NCBI RefSeq assembly: GCF_024699945.1 | Contig: NZ_JAJOMY010000001.1 | Span: 620,001-684,000 of the forward strand | Reading direction: 5' to 3' | From: Phenylobacterium sp. J426 | GTDB taxonomy: Bacteria > Pseudomonadota > Alphaproteobacteria > Caulobacterales > Caulobacteraceae | Length of the DNA stretch: 64,000 bases | Shown: positions 1 through 9,836 of the stretch, piece after piece | How the letters are laid out: every line of letters starts with the position of its first letter | How positions within the stretch are numbered: position 1 is the stretch's first letter | Position numbers and translations under genes: made by a program | The notes under the pieces: model-generated | What the model saw: only the letters and a program-made list of their open reading frames with translations | The model's database searches: none | Told to the model about the DNA's origin: nothing

Positions 1-861
1 GGCGACCTTCCCGAGGCGCCGCACGACGCGCTTGGCCTCACGCCACTTGAGGAAGACGACGGGTTCCTGCAACCGCCGCCGCCACCCGCCGAAGCCGCAC
101 CCGACGACGAGCCGCCGCTGACCCTGACCCGGGAGCCCGGATCGGCGGCCGCCGCGCCGCGTAGCGCGCCGAAGGCGCTCCGCCCCGCGAAGGCCGCGCG
201 GCCCACGGCGCCGCCCAAGACATCCAAGACGGCCAAAGCGCCTCGGCCCGCCCGCCGCCCGGGATCCGCACTGGGCTTCGCCCTGGGCGGCCTGGCCGGG
301 ATTGTCCTGGGGGTCGGAGTCGGCGGCAGCCTGCGCGAGGCCCTGGCCCTGCCGCAGGAACCGGAGGAGCCGCCGCCGATGACGGTCGCCGAGGCCCCGC
401 CCCCGCCGCCCATCGCGCCGGAGCCCGCGCTCGTCGCCGCGACCGAGATCCCCGCCGAACCGCAGCTCGCCGAAACGGCCATCGAGGCGCCGGAAGCGCT
501 GGCGGCGGGCGAGGACGCGGCGGCGACCCTGGCGTCGCCCGAGGCGACGTCCGAGCCGCCGAAGCCGGAACCTCAGGCAGAGCCGAAGGCTCAGCTGGCG
601 GACGGCTGCGCCGCAGAGCCGACACCCGCCGATCGCGCCATCTGCGGCGACGCCGGGCTGCAGAAGCTGCAGAAGGACCTGCGCCACGCCTATGCCGAGG
701 CCCTGGCGGCCCACGCGGACCGGGATCTCCTGCGGCGCCGCCAGTTGGCCTGGCGTGAGGCCCGCAACGACGTGAGCGACACGACCCGGCTCGCGATGCT
801 CTACGAGGCGCGGATCCGGAAGCTGAACGCCGCGACGGCCGACGCGCGTAGCCGGCGCTAA
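1..861 (+). CDS. LprI-like membrane-anchored protein, 5' end outside window
   Basis: The frame is open from base 1 to a TAA at 859-861, so the start lies upstream of the window; 286 residues are visible. The first 85 or so visible residues are acidic and then Pro/Ala/Lys-rich. A single hydrophobic Gly/Leu/Val helix follows at about residues 89-110, then a Pro/Glu/Ala-rich linker of about 90 residues. The last 85 residues resemble the LprI/DUF1311 lysozyme-inhibitor-like domain: a Cys near DGCAAEP, a second Cys in AICGD, then a helical stretch ending in an RQLAWREARND-type motif. The likely topology is a cytoplasmic N-terminus, one membrane helix and a periplasmic LprI-like domain. The family link rests on motif pattern only, and the function is unknown. 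Confidence 0.7.
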   Translation, partial: GDLPEAPHDALGLTPLEEDDGFLQPPPPPAEAAPDDEPPLTLTREPGSAAAAPRSAPKALRPAKAARPTAPPKTSKTAKAPRPARRPGSALGFALGGLAGIVLGVGVGGSLREALALPQEPEEPPPMTVAEAPPPPPIAPEPALVAATEIPAEPQLAETAIEAPEALAAGEDAAATLASPEATSEPPKPEPQAEPKAQLADGCAAEPTPADRAICGDAGLQKLQKDLRHAYAEALAAHADRDLLRRRQLAWREARNDVSDTTRLAMLYEARIRKLNAATADARSRR

Positions 862-955
862 GTCGACTACCGTACTTTTGCGGGGATGGGGAACGGCTGC
901 GCCTTAGCCGCGGTTGATCCTGTGCGCCGCAGCTTCCGGCGCGACGCTGGTCGAC

Positions 956-994
956 GACCCTCTGGCGGGATCCGTCCCTCGCCGCCAGAGGGTC
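956..994. terminator. Perfect 13-bp inverted repeat, possible terminator
   Basis: GACCCTCTGGCGG at 956-968 is repeated as its exact reverse complement at 982-994, with a 13-nt loop. It lies 95 bp after the stop of the LprI-like gene and 160 bp before the next start. No T-run follows, so an intrinsic terminator is only one reading. The rest of 862-1137 shows no convincing gene. Confidence 0.35.
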
Positions 995-1153
995 TGTCGC
1001 TGTCCCAAGCAGCGGATCGCCCGCCCGAATTCACGACGCCAACGCCGCCGGCGAGGCGCTCAGCGTTGAGGCCCGTCAGCTCGAGGTTCGCCGGCCGCAC
1101 TCCGGTCGCGTTTGCGCGTTCTGCTCCCGTCGACAACGGGAGGAGCGTCGGGG

Positions 1154-1300
1154 ATGACCGGCTCGCAGGACACGTTCTGGTGGCTCATCGCCCTGGTGGC
1201 GGCCGCCGTCGTGATGTTCGCCGGCCTGCTGTGGCTTCGGCTGCGGCGGCAGGCGGAGCGGGAAGGCCGGGCGCGCCAGGTGCGGCGCGAGGAGGACTAG
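1154..1300 (+). CDS. Small single-pass membrane protein, 48 aa
   Basis: The ATG at 1154 is preceded by GGGAGGAG with good spacing. The product is a short N-terminus with two Trp residues, one strong hydrophobic helix at about residues 9-27, and a highly charged Arg/Glu-rich C-terminal tail. This is typical of small inner-membrane proteins with a basic cytoplasmic tail, and I do not recognise the family. It converges on argS with only 4 bp between the stop codons. An upstream in-frame start at 1112 exists but lacks a comparable ribosome binding site. Confidence 0.6.
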   Translation: MTGSQDTFWWLIALVAAAVVMFAGLLWLRLRRQAEREGRARQVRREED

Positions 1301-1304
1301 CCGC

Positions 1305-3075
1305 CTACATACGCTCCGGCGTCTCGACGCCCAGCACCTGCAGAGCCAGCTCCAGCTGTTTCAAGGCGGCGGCGGCAAGCGTCAGACGCGAGGCCCGGAC
1401 CGGCGGTTCGGCCGACAGGATCGGGCAGGCGGCGTAGAACTTCGAGAAGGCCTGGCTGAGGCGGTAGGCATGCTCAGCCAGCGCATTCGGCCTTCTTGTC
1501 GTAGGCTTCCTGCAGCGCGGTTTCGAAGGCGTCGAGCGTCAGGACCAGGTCGCGCTCGGCGGGTTCGGCCACCACGACGGGGCCCGGCGTCGCGCCCTCG
1601 GCCTCGGCCTTGCGCAGCAGGCTTTTCACCCGGACCGCCTGGTAGAGCAGGTAGGGGCCGGTCTTGCCCTCGAAGCTGGTGAAGCGGTCGAGATCGAAGA
1701 CGTAGGAGGTGCCGCGGAAGTTCTGCAGGTCGGCGAACTTCAGGGCGGCGACGGCGACCTTGCCGGCGATGTCCTCGAACTCGGCCTCGGGCAGGTTCTC
1801 GCCGAGGCCGGCCTCGTGCAGGCGCTCGCGAGCCTTTGACCGGGTCATCTCGATGAGGTCGTTCAGCTTCAGGACGCCGCCCTCGCGGGTCTTGAAGGGC
1901 TTGCCGTCCGTGCCGTTCATGGTGCCGAAGCCGATGTGCTCCAGCTGGCCCTCGGCGGCGTAGCCGGCCAGGTAGGCGGCGCGGAAGACGATCTCGAAAT
2001 GGTCGGCTTGGCGCTGGTCGACGCAGTAGATGACCAGCTCGGGATCGAAGGTGCGCTTGCGGTCGAGGATGGTGGCGAGGTCGGTCGTGCCGTACATCGC
2101 CGAGCCCTCGGACGAGACCACCAGCAGCGGCGGCAGCTCGCGCTTGTCGCCTTCGCGCGCCACGCGGACGATCCGCGCGCCCTGGTCGTCGACCAGCAGG
2201 CCCTTGGCGTCCAGTTCGGCGACCATCTCCGGGATCAGCGGATCGGCGTCGGACTCGCCCTTCCACCAGTCGAAGTCGACGCCGAGCGCGTGGAAGTCGC
2301 GCTCCAGGGCCACCTGGGTGACGGCCCGGAACTGACGCCAGAGGACGTAGCAGCCGGGCTTGTGCGCCTGGAGTTCGGCCGTGAGCTTGCGGGCGCGGTC
2401 GCGATAGGCGGGATCTTCCTTCCCCTTGGCGGCGGCCTGCGGATAGAGCCGGTCGAGGTCGGCGAGGGTGATCCGCTCGAAGGCGGCCGGGATCGGCGCG
2501 TCCTTGTCGTCCAGGCTCTCGACCAGGCCGGCGATGTCGGGATGCTCGTCCATGACGGCCCCGATCAGCAGGCCCATCTGGTAGCCCCAATCGCCGAAAT
2601 GGGCGTCGCCGATCACCTCGTCGCCGCGGAAGCGGTACAGCCGCTTGATGCTCTCGCCGATGATCGAGGCGCGCAGGTGGCCCACGTGCATCGGCTTGGC
2701 CACGTTGGGACCGCCGTAGTCGACGATCACCCGCCGCGGGCGGGCCAATGTCTCGGCCCCGGCCCGGGGGTCGGCGGCGATAGCGTTCGCCCGCTCGGCC
2801 AGGGCGGCGTCCGCGAGCTTCAGATTCAGGAAGCCGGGGCCGGCGATCTCGACCGCGGAGAGACGGGGGTCGCTCTTCAGCCGCTCGGCGACCGCCGCGG
2901 CGATCTCGCGCGGGTTCTTGCCCACGCGCTTGGCGGCGGCCAGGGCGCCGTTCGACTGGAAGTCGGCGAGGTCGGGACGGTCGGAGGCGGTGACGCGGGC
3001 CAGCTCAGCGGGAACGCCTTCGGCGACGAAGGCGGCCTCGACCGCTTCGCCCAGGGCCGATTTCAGGTCGCTCAT
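1305..3075 (-). CDS. argS: Arginyl-tRNA synthetase (apparent frameshift near 1480)
   Basis: Cytosolic class I synthetase that charges tRNA-Arg. The N-terminal Arg-tRNA synthetase domain is followed by the catalytic signature [11 protein letters not shown], with the HIGH-type motif at about residues 130-133. The uninterrupted frame ends early at 1474. The expected C-terminal DALR anticodon-binding segment ([19 protein letters not shown] onward, ending ETPERM) continues in another frame to a TAG at 1305-1307. Removing one base near 1474-1482 joins the two parts into a normal-length protein of about 590 residues. Because the gene is essential, sequence error is likelier than a real mutation. The ATG overlaps the stop of the upstream gene (ATGA), so translation is probably coupled. 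Confidence 0.95.
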
Positions 3076-3767
3076 TGGGGCGTGGGCGAGCCTGCGGTGG
3101 TGGAGGCCTGGCCGCCGACGTTGAGCCGGAAACGCTTGCCCTCACGGTTGAAGGCGGCCATCTGCGGCGTGACGTCAAAGCCCACCAGGATCTCGAAGTT
3201 GGCGCCCGAGGTGGTCATCTCGGCGCGCGGGATCACGATCCGCTTGAGGGTCTCGCGGACATAGACGCGATCCTCGCCTTCCTTGAAGGTCACCGGCAGG
3301 TCGAACACCTGCTTCTCGAGCACCGAGCGGTTGCGGTCGGTGACGGCCACCCAGTAGCGGTAGGTCTTGGCGCGGCCCTCGGCCTGGGGGCCGCGGCCGA
3401 GTTCGAAGAGCACCTCCATGGCGACCTCGATCGGCTTGTCGTCCTTGTATTCGCAGCCGGCGGAGATGCCCTGGATCTCGCCCGAGAAGCCGACGTTCGC
3501 CGAGGCCTCGCGGCCGTCCTTGAACTCGACGTAGCGGGCGGCGTCGTAGAGCGTCTTCACGAACGGGCACGGACCGGCGTTTCGCAGCGCCGGCAGCGGC
3601 GCGCGGCTGTCGCCCCATTCTGCGTCCCGCTTGCGGCGCTTGGCCGCGTCGTCTTCCTGCTGCTGTTGCTGGCCGCCCCGGCCACGGCCCTGGGCGTCGG
3701 CGATTTCAGGCAGGGCGACAGCGGCCGAAAGGACCGCAGCGGCGGCGACAAGCAGGTGGCGGCGCAT
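3072..3767 (-). CDS. Secreted conserved hypothetical protein
   Basis: This 231-residue product has a clear Sec signal peptide, [18 protein letters not shown] through about residue 25. A low-complexity Gly/Arg/Gln-rich and charged linker follows, including five consecutive Gln. The folded part has two Cys residues (PCPFVK and [10 protein letters not shown]), consistent with one disulfide. It is likely periplasmic or lipid-free secreted. I know similar proteins only as hypothetical proteins of Caulobacterales. Its stop overlaps the argS start by 4 bp, so the two form an operon with this gene first. No function can be assigned. Confidence 0.8.
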   Translation of the reverse strand: MRRHLLVAAAAVLSAAVALPEIADAQGRGRGGQQQQQEDDAAKRRKRDAEWGDSRAPLPALRNAGPCPFVKTLYDAARYVEFKDGREASANVGFSGEIQGISAGCEYKDDKPIEVAMEVLFELGRGPQAEGRAKTYRYWVAVTDRNRSVLEKQVFDLPVTFKEGEDRVYVRETLKRIVIPRAEMTTSGANFEILVGFDVTPQMAAFNREGKRFRLNVGGQASTTAGSPTPQ

Positions 3768-3929
3768 GGGAAGGCGTCTCGGTACCAGAGGGCGCGGAGG
3801 TTCCGCGAAGTCGTGGCCTAGTTACAGCCTCACGATTGCGGCGGCAACGCGGCTCGGACGACCCCGGCGGGAACGCAAAGCTCCACCGTGCGCTCTGCAG
3901 GCCACGGCCAAGCCCTGTTGGAGCCCCAC

Positions 3930-4091
3930 ATGTCGATCCTTGTCTTCGCTATCATCGTCCTGATCGTCGCCGCCCTGATCGCCTGGGCGGTGCAGAAGCT
4001 GCCCCTGCCGTCGCCCTTCGGCACGATCATCCAGGCGCTGATCCTGATCATCGCCGCCGTCGTCATCGCCCAGCGGGCCGGCCTGTTCTGA
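3930..4091 (+). CDS. Small two-helix membrane protein, 53 aa
   Basis: The ATG at 3930 gives MSILVFAIIVLIVAALIAW, a first membrane helix, then a short PLPSPFG turn and a second helix (IIQALILIIAAVVIA) ending RAGLF. The whole protein is therefore a helical hairpin in the inner membrane. The frame opens at 3888, but the extra residues are polar and the family-like start is 3930. It lies between the divergent argS operon and ispH, 72 bp upstream of ispH. Function unknown. Confidence 0.65.
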   Translation: MSILVFAIIVLIVAALIAWAVQKLPLPSPFGTIIQALILIIAAVVIAQRAGLF

Positions 4092-4163
4092 TCGGGCCCT
4101 GATCGCGGGACGCATCGGCGGTAGCGCTGGCGCGGAGGCGGGCGGCGCACTAGGTTCCGCGCC

Positions 4164-5123
4164 ATGTCGACGCGTCCGCCGCTTACCGTCCTCCTGGCCA
4201 GTCCCCGTGGCTTCTGCGCGGGCGTGGACCGGGCGATCCAGATCGTCGAGCGGGCGATCGAGACCTATGGCGCGCCGGTCTATGTGCGCCACGAGATCGT
4301 CCACAACCGCCACGTCGTCGACCGGCTGAAGGCGCTGGGCGCGGTGTTCGTCGAGGAACTGGACCAGTGCCCCGAGGACCGGCCGGTGGTGTTCTCGGCC
4401 CACGGGGTGCCCAAGTCGGTGCCGGCCGCCGCCAAGGCGCGGAAGATGCTCTACCTCGACGCCACCTGCCCGCTCGTCTCGAAGGTGCACGTGGAAGCCC
4501 AGCGGCACCACGACGCCGGCCGCGAGATCGTGCTGATCGGCCACGCCGGCCACCCCGAGGTCGTGGGCACGATGGGCCAGTTGCCCGACGGCGCCGTGGC
4601 GCTGATCGAGACGGTGGAGGACGCCCGCGCCTTCACGCCGAAGGACCCGGCCAATGTGGCCTTCGTCACCCAGACGACCCTGTCGGTGGACGACACGGCC
4701 GAGATCGTGGAGGCGCTGCGCGCCCGCTTCCCGGGCATCGCCGCGCCGCACAAGGAAGACATCTGCTACGCCACCACCAATCGCCAGGAGGCGGTGAAGG
4801 CCATCGCGGCGCGGGCCGACGTGCTGCTGGTGCTGGGCAGCGCCAATTCCTCGAACTCGGTGCGCCTGGCCGAGGTGGGCCGGCGCGCGGGGGCCCAAGC
4901 CTATCTGATCGACGACGCCGGCAAGCTGGACTTCGCATGGCTGGCGGGCGCGCGGACGGTGGGCGTCACGGCCGGCGCCTCGGCGCCGGAGGTGCTGGTG
5001 CAGGGCCTGCTGGACCGGCTGGCCGAGCGGTTCGCGGTGACGCTGGAAGAGGCTGAGGTGGCCCGGGAGACCGTGACCTTCAAGCTGCCGCGGGCCCTGG
5101 TCGGGGCTGCGGCCGGCGCTTGA
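4164..5123 (+). CDS. ispH: 4-hydroxy-3-methylbut-2-enyl diphosphate reductase
   Basis: IspH catalyses the last step of the MEP isoprenoid pathway, reducing HMBPP to IPP and DMAPP with a 4Fe-4S cluster. The three cluster cysteines are present: C18 in [10 protein letters not shown]102 in DATCPLVSK and C201 in [10 protein letters not shown]. Conserved active-site residues H47, H80, H130 and E132 are also present. At 319 aa the length is normal for the family. It is followed after 33 bp by thrB and then rnhA on the same strand, an arrangement compatible with one transcription unit. Confidence 0.97.
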   Translation: MSTRPPLTVLLASPRGFCAGVDRAIQIVERAIETYGAPVYVRHEIVHNRHVVDRLKALGAVFVEELDQCPEDRPVVFSAHGVPKSVPAAAKARKMLYLDATCPLVSKVHVEAQRHHDAGREIVLIGHAGHPEVVGTMGQLPDGAVALIETVEDARAFTPKDPANVAFVTQTTLSVDDTAEIVEALRARFPGIAAPHKEDICYATTNRQEAVKAIAARADVLLVLGSANSSNSVRLAEVGRRAGAQAYLIDDAGKLDFAWLAGARTVGVTAGASAPEVLVQGLLDRLAERFAVTLEEAEVARETVTFKLPRALVGAAAGA

Positions 5124-5156
5124 CCGGCCCGGCGACCTGCCTCATGCGGGCTGGCC

Positions 5157-6123
5157 ATGGCGGTCTATACGGACATCACCGACGCGGAGCTTTCGGCGCT
5201 CCTGGCCGACTTCGACCTCGGCCAGCCGCTGTCGTTCAAGGGCATCGCCGAGGGGATCGAGAACTCCAACTTCCTGCTCGAGACCGAGACCGGCCGGTAC
5301 TTCCTGACCGTCTACGAGAAGCGGGTGCGGCCCGAGGAGCTGCCCTATTTCCTGGGCCTGATGCGGTGGCTGGCCGAGCACGGCTTCCCGTGCGCCACGC
5401 CGATCGCCGACCGCAAAGGCGAGATCCTGAAGACCGTGCGCGGGAAGCCCTGCGCCATGGTGAGCTACCTGTCGGGCCTGTCGGTGCGGCGGCCCACGGT
5501 GGCCCACTGCCGCGAGGCCGGCGAGAGCCTGGCCTGGCTGCATGCGGCGCAGGAGGGCTTCCCGATGACCCGCGCCAACGACCTTGGCCAGCCGCACTGG
5601 GCGCCGATGTTCGAGGGCCTGCACGAGGCGGCCGAGGGGCTGAAACCGGGGCTGTCGAAGACCGTCACCGAGGATCTGGAGCGCCTGGCGGCCCGCTGGC
5701 CTGGGGGGGCTGCCGCAGGGCGTGATCCACGCCGACTACTTCCCGGACAACGTCTTCTTCCAGGGCGGCAGGTTCGCGGCAGCCTTCGACTTCTATTTCG
5801 CCTGCAACGACGCCCTGGCCTATGACATCGCCGTCGCGCTGAACGCCTGGTGCTTCGAGGCGGACGGCAGCTTCAACATCACGGCGGCGCGGGCGCTGGT
5901 GGCGGGCTACGAGAGCCGTCGCAAGCTGTCGGACGCCGAGCGGGCGGCGCTGCCCGTGCTGGCGCACGGGGCGGCGATGCGGTTCTTCCTGACCAGGCTT
6001 GCCGACTGGGGCGCGACTCCGGCCGGCGCCCTGGTCAAGCCGAAGGATCCCCTGGAATACGAGCGCAAGCTGGCGGTGCATCGCTCATCGCCCGATCTCG
6101 TGCTGTTCGGAGCGGTTTCGTGA
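5157..6123 (+). CDS. thrB: Homoserine kinase, APH-fold type (one-base frameshift)
   Basis: ThrB phosphorylates homoserine in threonine biosynthesis. This is the aminoglycoside-phosphotransferase-like ThrB found in alphaproteobacteria and pseudomonads, not the GHMP type. The N-terminal half begins [20 protein letters not shown] and contains the [20 protein letters not shown] lobe. The catalytic loop [11 protein letters not shown] and FDFYFACND lie in a second frame. The break is a run of seven G at 5703-5709; six G restores [14 protein letters not shown] and a protein of about 321 aa. The partner gene thrC is in this window at 41.6-43.0 kb on the other strand. The stop at 6121-6123 is 10 bp before rnhA. 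Confidence 0.93.
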
Positions 6124-6133
6124 GCGTGACGGC

Positions 6134-6583
6134 GTGACTCCCCAGGTGGTGATCTACACGGACGGCGCGTGCTCCGGGAACCCGGGGCCGGGCGGATGGG
6201 GCGCGATCCTGCTGTACGGCGAGAAGCGGAAGGAGATCTTCGGCGGGGAGCTGGCGACCACCAACAATCGCATGGAGCTCATGGCGGCGATCCAGGCGCT
6301 GGAGGCGCTGACCAAGCCCTGCCGGGTCGAATTGCACACCGACAGCCAGTACGTCCAGAAGGGCATCCACGAGTGGATCCACTCCTGGAAGAAGCGCGGC
6401 TGGCTGACCGCGGACCGGAAGCCGGTGAAGAACGACGACCTGTGGAAGCGGCTCGACCAGGCCCGGGCGCGCCATCACGTCGACTGGCGCTGGGTCAAGG
6501 GCCATGCGGGCCATGAGCTGAACGAACGGGCGGACGCGCTCGCGCGCCAGGGCTTGACCGAGACGGTGTCCGCCCGCGCCTGA
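6134..6583 (+). CDS. rnhA: Ribonuclease HI
   Basis: RNase HI cleaves the RNA strand of RNA-DNA hybrids in the cytoplasm. A GTG start at 6134 gives a 149-aa protein whose catalytic residues fall at the same numbers as in the E. coli enzyme: D10 ([11 protein letters not shown]), E48 (NNRMELM), D70 (HTDSQYV), H124 (KGHAGH) and D134 (ERADALA). The frame is open upstream to 5999, but that part overlaps thrB and is not RNase H. It is the last gene of the ispH-thrB-rnhA run. Confidence 0.97.
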   Translation: MTPQVVIYTDGACSGNPGPGGWGAILLYGEKRKEIFGGELATTNNRMELMAAIQALEALTKPCRVELHTDSQYVQKGIHEWIHSWKKRGWLTADRKPVKNDDLWKRLDQARARHHVDWRWVKGHAGHELNERADALARQGLTETVSARA

Positions 6584-6669
6584 CCCCAAATGCGTGGCAG
6601 GGCTGAAACACGCCGGTTGCCAAGCTGTGGCAGACCGCTTCTTCTAAAAGCAGACGGGGGGAAGCACTC

Positions 6670-7935
6670 ATGACGAGCAGGTATATGAACGCGGCCGCCA
6701 TGGCGGTCGTCGCGGCTCTGGCGTTCACGGCGACCGACGCGGGGGCAAGGAGCCCCAAGCGCGTCGATCCGGCGGTCTCGTCGATCGTCAAGGGCGACGC
6801 GGCGGCGCTGGGCTTCGATCCGGCCAAGCTGGACATCGCCCGGCAGGGCCTGAAGGCCGACGTCGCCTCGGGCAAGATCGCCGGGGCCTACCTGCTGGTG
6901 GGCCGCAAGGGCAAGGTGGTGTTCGAGGAAGGCTTCGGGGTGCAGGGCCCGGGCCAGACCGCCCCGGTCACCAACGAGACCATCTTCCGCATCTTCTCCA
7001 TGACCAAGCCGGTGGTGTCGGTCACCGCCATGACCCTGGTCGAGGAGGGCAAGCTCGACATCGACGCGCCGGTCGCGAAGTACCTGCCCGAGTACGCCAA
7101 CCTGGCGGTCTGGCAGGCGGACGGCACGACCAAGCCGGCGGTCCAGCCGATGCTGGTGCGCCACCTGATGAGCCACACCTCGGGACTGATCTACGGCTTC
7201 GTCCAGACGGGCACGCCTCTCGCCAAGGTGTGGGCGGCAGGCGGCGAGAACCGCAACGACCTGACCAACCGCGAATACGCCAAGGTCATCGCCAAGCTGC
7301 CGCTGAAGGCCGAACCTGGCACGGCGTGGAACTACTCACGCTCGACGGACGTCCTGGGCGCGGTGGTCGAGGCGGCCGGCGGCAAGCCGCTGGACGTGTT
7401 GATCCGCGAGCGGATCACCGACCCGCTCGGCATGACCGACACCGCCTTCTACCAGCCGGAGTCCAAGCGCGCCCGTTTCGCCGAGCCCGCCAAGGGCGAC
7501 CCGATGGTCTATTACGACTACGCCAAGCCGACCCCGTTCCTGTCGGGCGGCGGCGGCCTGTCGTCGACGACTGAGGACTACCTGCGCTTCGTGCTGATGC
7601 TGGCGGGCGACGGCGAGTACAAGGGCGTCCGCATCCTGAAGAAGGACACCCTCGCCCGGATGCGGCAGGACGAGACCACGCCGGCGATCCGTCAGGCGGG
7701 CCAGTTCTTCCCGGGCCGCGGCATGGGCTTCGGCCTGGGCTTCAGCCTGGTGCTGGACGACACCGTGCAGCGGCCGGGCGCCGGCACCTTCTCCTGGTGG
7801 GGCATCGCCGGCACCGAGTTCTGGGTCGACCCGAAGAACGAGGTGTTCATGGTGTTCATGGTCCAGGCCCGCGAGGCGGCCAGCGAGTACCAGCGCCGGA
7901 ACCGCAACTGGATCTACGACGCGCTCGTGAAGTGA
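6670..7935 (+). CDS. Secreted beta-lactamase-fold serine hydrolase
   Basis: Penicillin-binding-protein/class C beta-lactamase-like hydrolase (COG1680, EstB/CubicO group), 421 aa. A Sec signal peptide covers about residues 1-26. The nucleophile motif S-x-x-K is S110-M-T-K113 and the Tyr motif is Y222-S-R in WNYSRSTD. Near the C-terminus WWGIAGTEF stands where the KTG/HTG box is expected. An esterase or D-amino-peptidase-type activity is more likely than true beta-lactamase, but the substrate cannot be read from sequence. A ribosome binding site (GGGGGGAAG) precedes the ATG. A related enzyme is encoded at 16657-18031. Confidence 0.9.
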   Translation: MTSRYMNAAAMAVVAALAFTATDAGARSPKRVDPAVSSIVKGDAAALGFDPAKLDIARQGLKADVASGKIAGAYLLVGRKGKVVFEEGFGVQGPGQTAPVTNETIFRIFSMTKPVVSVTAMTLVEEGKLDIDAPVAKYLPEYANLAVWQADGTTKPAVQPMLVRHLMSHTSGLIYGFVQTGTPLAKVWAAGGENRNDLTNREYAKVIAKLPLKAEPGTAWNYSRSTDVLGAVVEAAGGKPLDVLIRERITDPLGMTDTAFYQPESKRARFAEPAKGDPMVYYDYAKPTPFLSGGGGLSSTTEDYLRFVLMLAGDGEYKGVRILKKDTLARMRQDETTPAIRQAGQFFPGRGMGFGLGFSLVLDDTVQRPGAGTFSWWGIAGTEFWVDPKNEVFMVFMVQAREAASEYQRRNRNWIYDALVK

Positions 7936-7948
7936 TCCCGCGCATAAC

Positions 7949-7963
7949 GGCGATTTAATCGCC
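7949..7963. promoter_or_regulatory. 15-bp palindrome GGCGATT-T-AATCGCC
   Basis: This perfect palindrome (7-bp arms, one central T) lies in the 94-bp gap before the DUF885 peptidase gene, 66 bp upstream of its ATG. It could be an operator. As RNA it could also form a short hairpin followed by CTTTTG, which would be a weak terminator for the preceding gene. Its core CGATTTAATC recurs upstream of the second TonB-dependent receptor at 54030-54039. Confidence 0.35.
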
Positions 7964-8029
7964 CGAAGACTTTTGCGGCGGCGCGGAGCTGATAGCTTCG
8001 CGCCGCTTTGCTTTCCTTGGAGTGTTGTG

Positions 8030-9836
8030 ATGCGGCTTTCCCGGCGCGACTTCGCCCTCTCGCTCGTTGCGGCGACCATGCTCTCGCCGACGGCGGCCGC
8101 CGCCCAGTCGGACCTCGACCGCCAGCTCACCGCCTACCTCGACGCCGAGTTCGAGAAGGAACTGCAGATGGACCCGATGCGGCTCACCAACCTCGGGCGC
8201 AAGGAGCAGTACGACCGGCTGACGGAGCAAGGCGACGCCGCGGCCATGAGGCGGCTCGAATGGCGGCGGCGGAGCGTGGCCGAGATGAAGCGCCGGTTCG
8301 ACCCCGCCAAGCTGTCGGACGAGGCCCGCGTGTCGTTCGACATGTGGTCGCTGGAGCTGACCCGCGCCGAGGAGGCGCACCGCTGGCGCAGCCACAACTA
8401 CATCTTCGACCGCGGCGGTTATCACACGCGGCTGCCGAACTTCATGATCAACCAGCACCGCGTCGACACCAAGGCCGACATGGAGGCCTATATCAGCCGG
8501 GTGGCCCAAATCGGCCCGGCGCTGGACGTGCAGCTCGAACGGGCCAAGGCCGCGGCCGCCAAAGGCGTGCGGATGCCGCGGTTCGCCTACGAACAATCCG
8601 CCGAGGAGGTGAAGCGACTCACGGCGGGCGCGCCGTTCGGCGCGGGCGAGGACTCCGCCCTGTTCGCCGATGGCAAGGCGAAGATCGCCAAGTTGAACCT
8701 GCCCGCGGCGGACGCCGACCGGATGACCAAGGCGCTGGCCGCCGCCATGACCGGCCGGATGAAGCCGGCCTACGACCGGCTCGGCGCCTGGCTGGCCGCC
8801 GACGTGGCCAATACGACGCCCGACGCCAAGGGGGCAGGCGCGCTGCCGGACGGCGCAGCCTTCTACAACGCCATGCTGCGCCAGCAGACCACCACCGACC
8901 TCACCGCCGACCAGATCCACGAGCTGGGTCTGTCCGAGGTGAAGCGCATCCGCAGCGAGATGGAGACGCTGAAGGCCAAGATCGGCTACTCCGGCACGCT
9001 GGAAGAGTTCTTCGTGCATCTCCGCACGGACGACCGGTTCTATGTGCCCAACACCGACGCGGGACGGGCCGACTATCTGAGGCGGGCCGAGGTCCACCTC
9101 GCCGAGATGAAGGCCACCCTGCCCCGCTACTTCGGCCGGCTGCCGAAGTCGGACCTGATCGTGAAGCGCGTCGAGAGCTTCCGCGAGGAGCCGGGCGGCG
9201 CCGCCCACTACAGCTCGGGGGCGCCCGACGGGTCGCGGCCGGGCATCTATTACGTCCACCTGGCGGACACGCGGGCCACGCCGATCTACGAGATCGAGGG
9301 CACCAGCTACCACGAAGGCTGGCCCGGCCATCACATGCAGATCATGCTGGCGCAGGAGATGACCGGGACGCCGGCGTTCCGCGGCCAGTACGGCTACGGC
9401 GCATACATCGAAGGCTGGGGCCTCTACGTCGAGCTGCTGGCCAAGGAGGCCGGCTTCTACAGGGGATCCGTACAGCGACTTCGGCCGTCTGGGTCGCGAG
9501 ATCTGGCGGGCCATCCGCCTGGTGGTCGACACCGGCATCCACGCCAAGGGCTGGAGCGAACAGCAGGCGTTGGACTTCTATTCGGCCAACTCGCCGCAGC
9601 CGATGGGCAAGATCCGCTCGGAGATCCGCCGCTACTTCGTCAATCCCGGCCAGGCCACTTCGTACAAGGTCGGCATGGTCAAGATCCTGGAGCTGCGGGC
9701 CAGGGCGAGGGCCGACCTGGGCGAGCGGTTCGACCTGAAGGGCTTCCACGAGGCGGTGCTGGGCGCCGGCTCCCTGCCGCTGAGCGTGCTGGAGGCCCGC
9801 GTGGACCGCTGGGTGGCGAGCCGGAAGGCCGCCTAG
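8030..9836 (+). CDS. Tat-exported DUF885 zinc metallopeptidase-like protein (one-base frameshift)
   Basis: DUF885 proteins are predicted metallopeptidases with the motif HEGxPGHH, seen here as HEGWPGHH at residues 428-435, followed by EGWGLYVE. The N-terminus LSRRDFALSLVAATM... is a twin-arginine signal (S-R-R-x-F) and ends near TAAAAQ, so the enzyme is exported folded, probably to the periplasm. The reading frame breaks in a run of four G at 9463-9466. Three G restores GFYRDPYSDFGRLGREIW and the family C-terminus ending RWVASRKAA, about 601 aa. GGAG precedes the ATG at 8030. The TAG stop shares CTAG with the convergent kinase gene. A role in peptide breakdown is plausible, and the substrate is unknown. 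Confidence 0.9.

Noticed and set aside
8008..9738. A 576-codon plus-strand frame overlapping the DUF885 gene
   Set aside because: It is out of frame with the HEGWPGHH protein and is an Arg/Gly/Pro-rich shadow without motifs.
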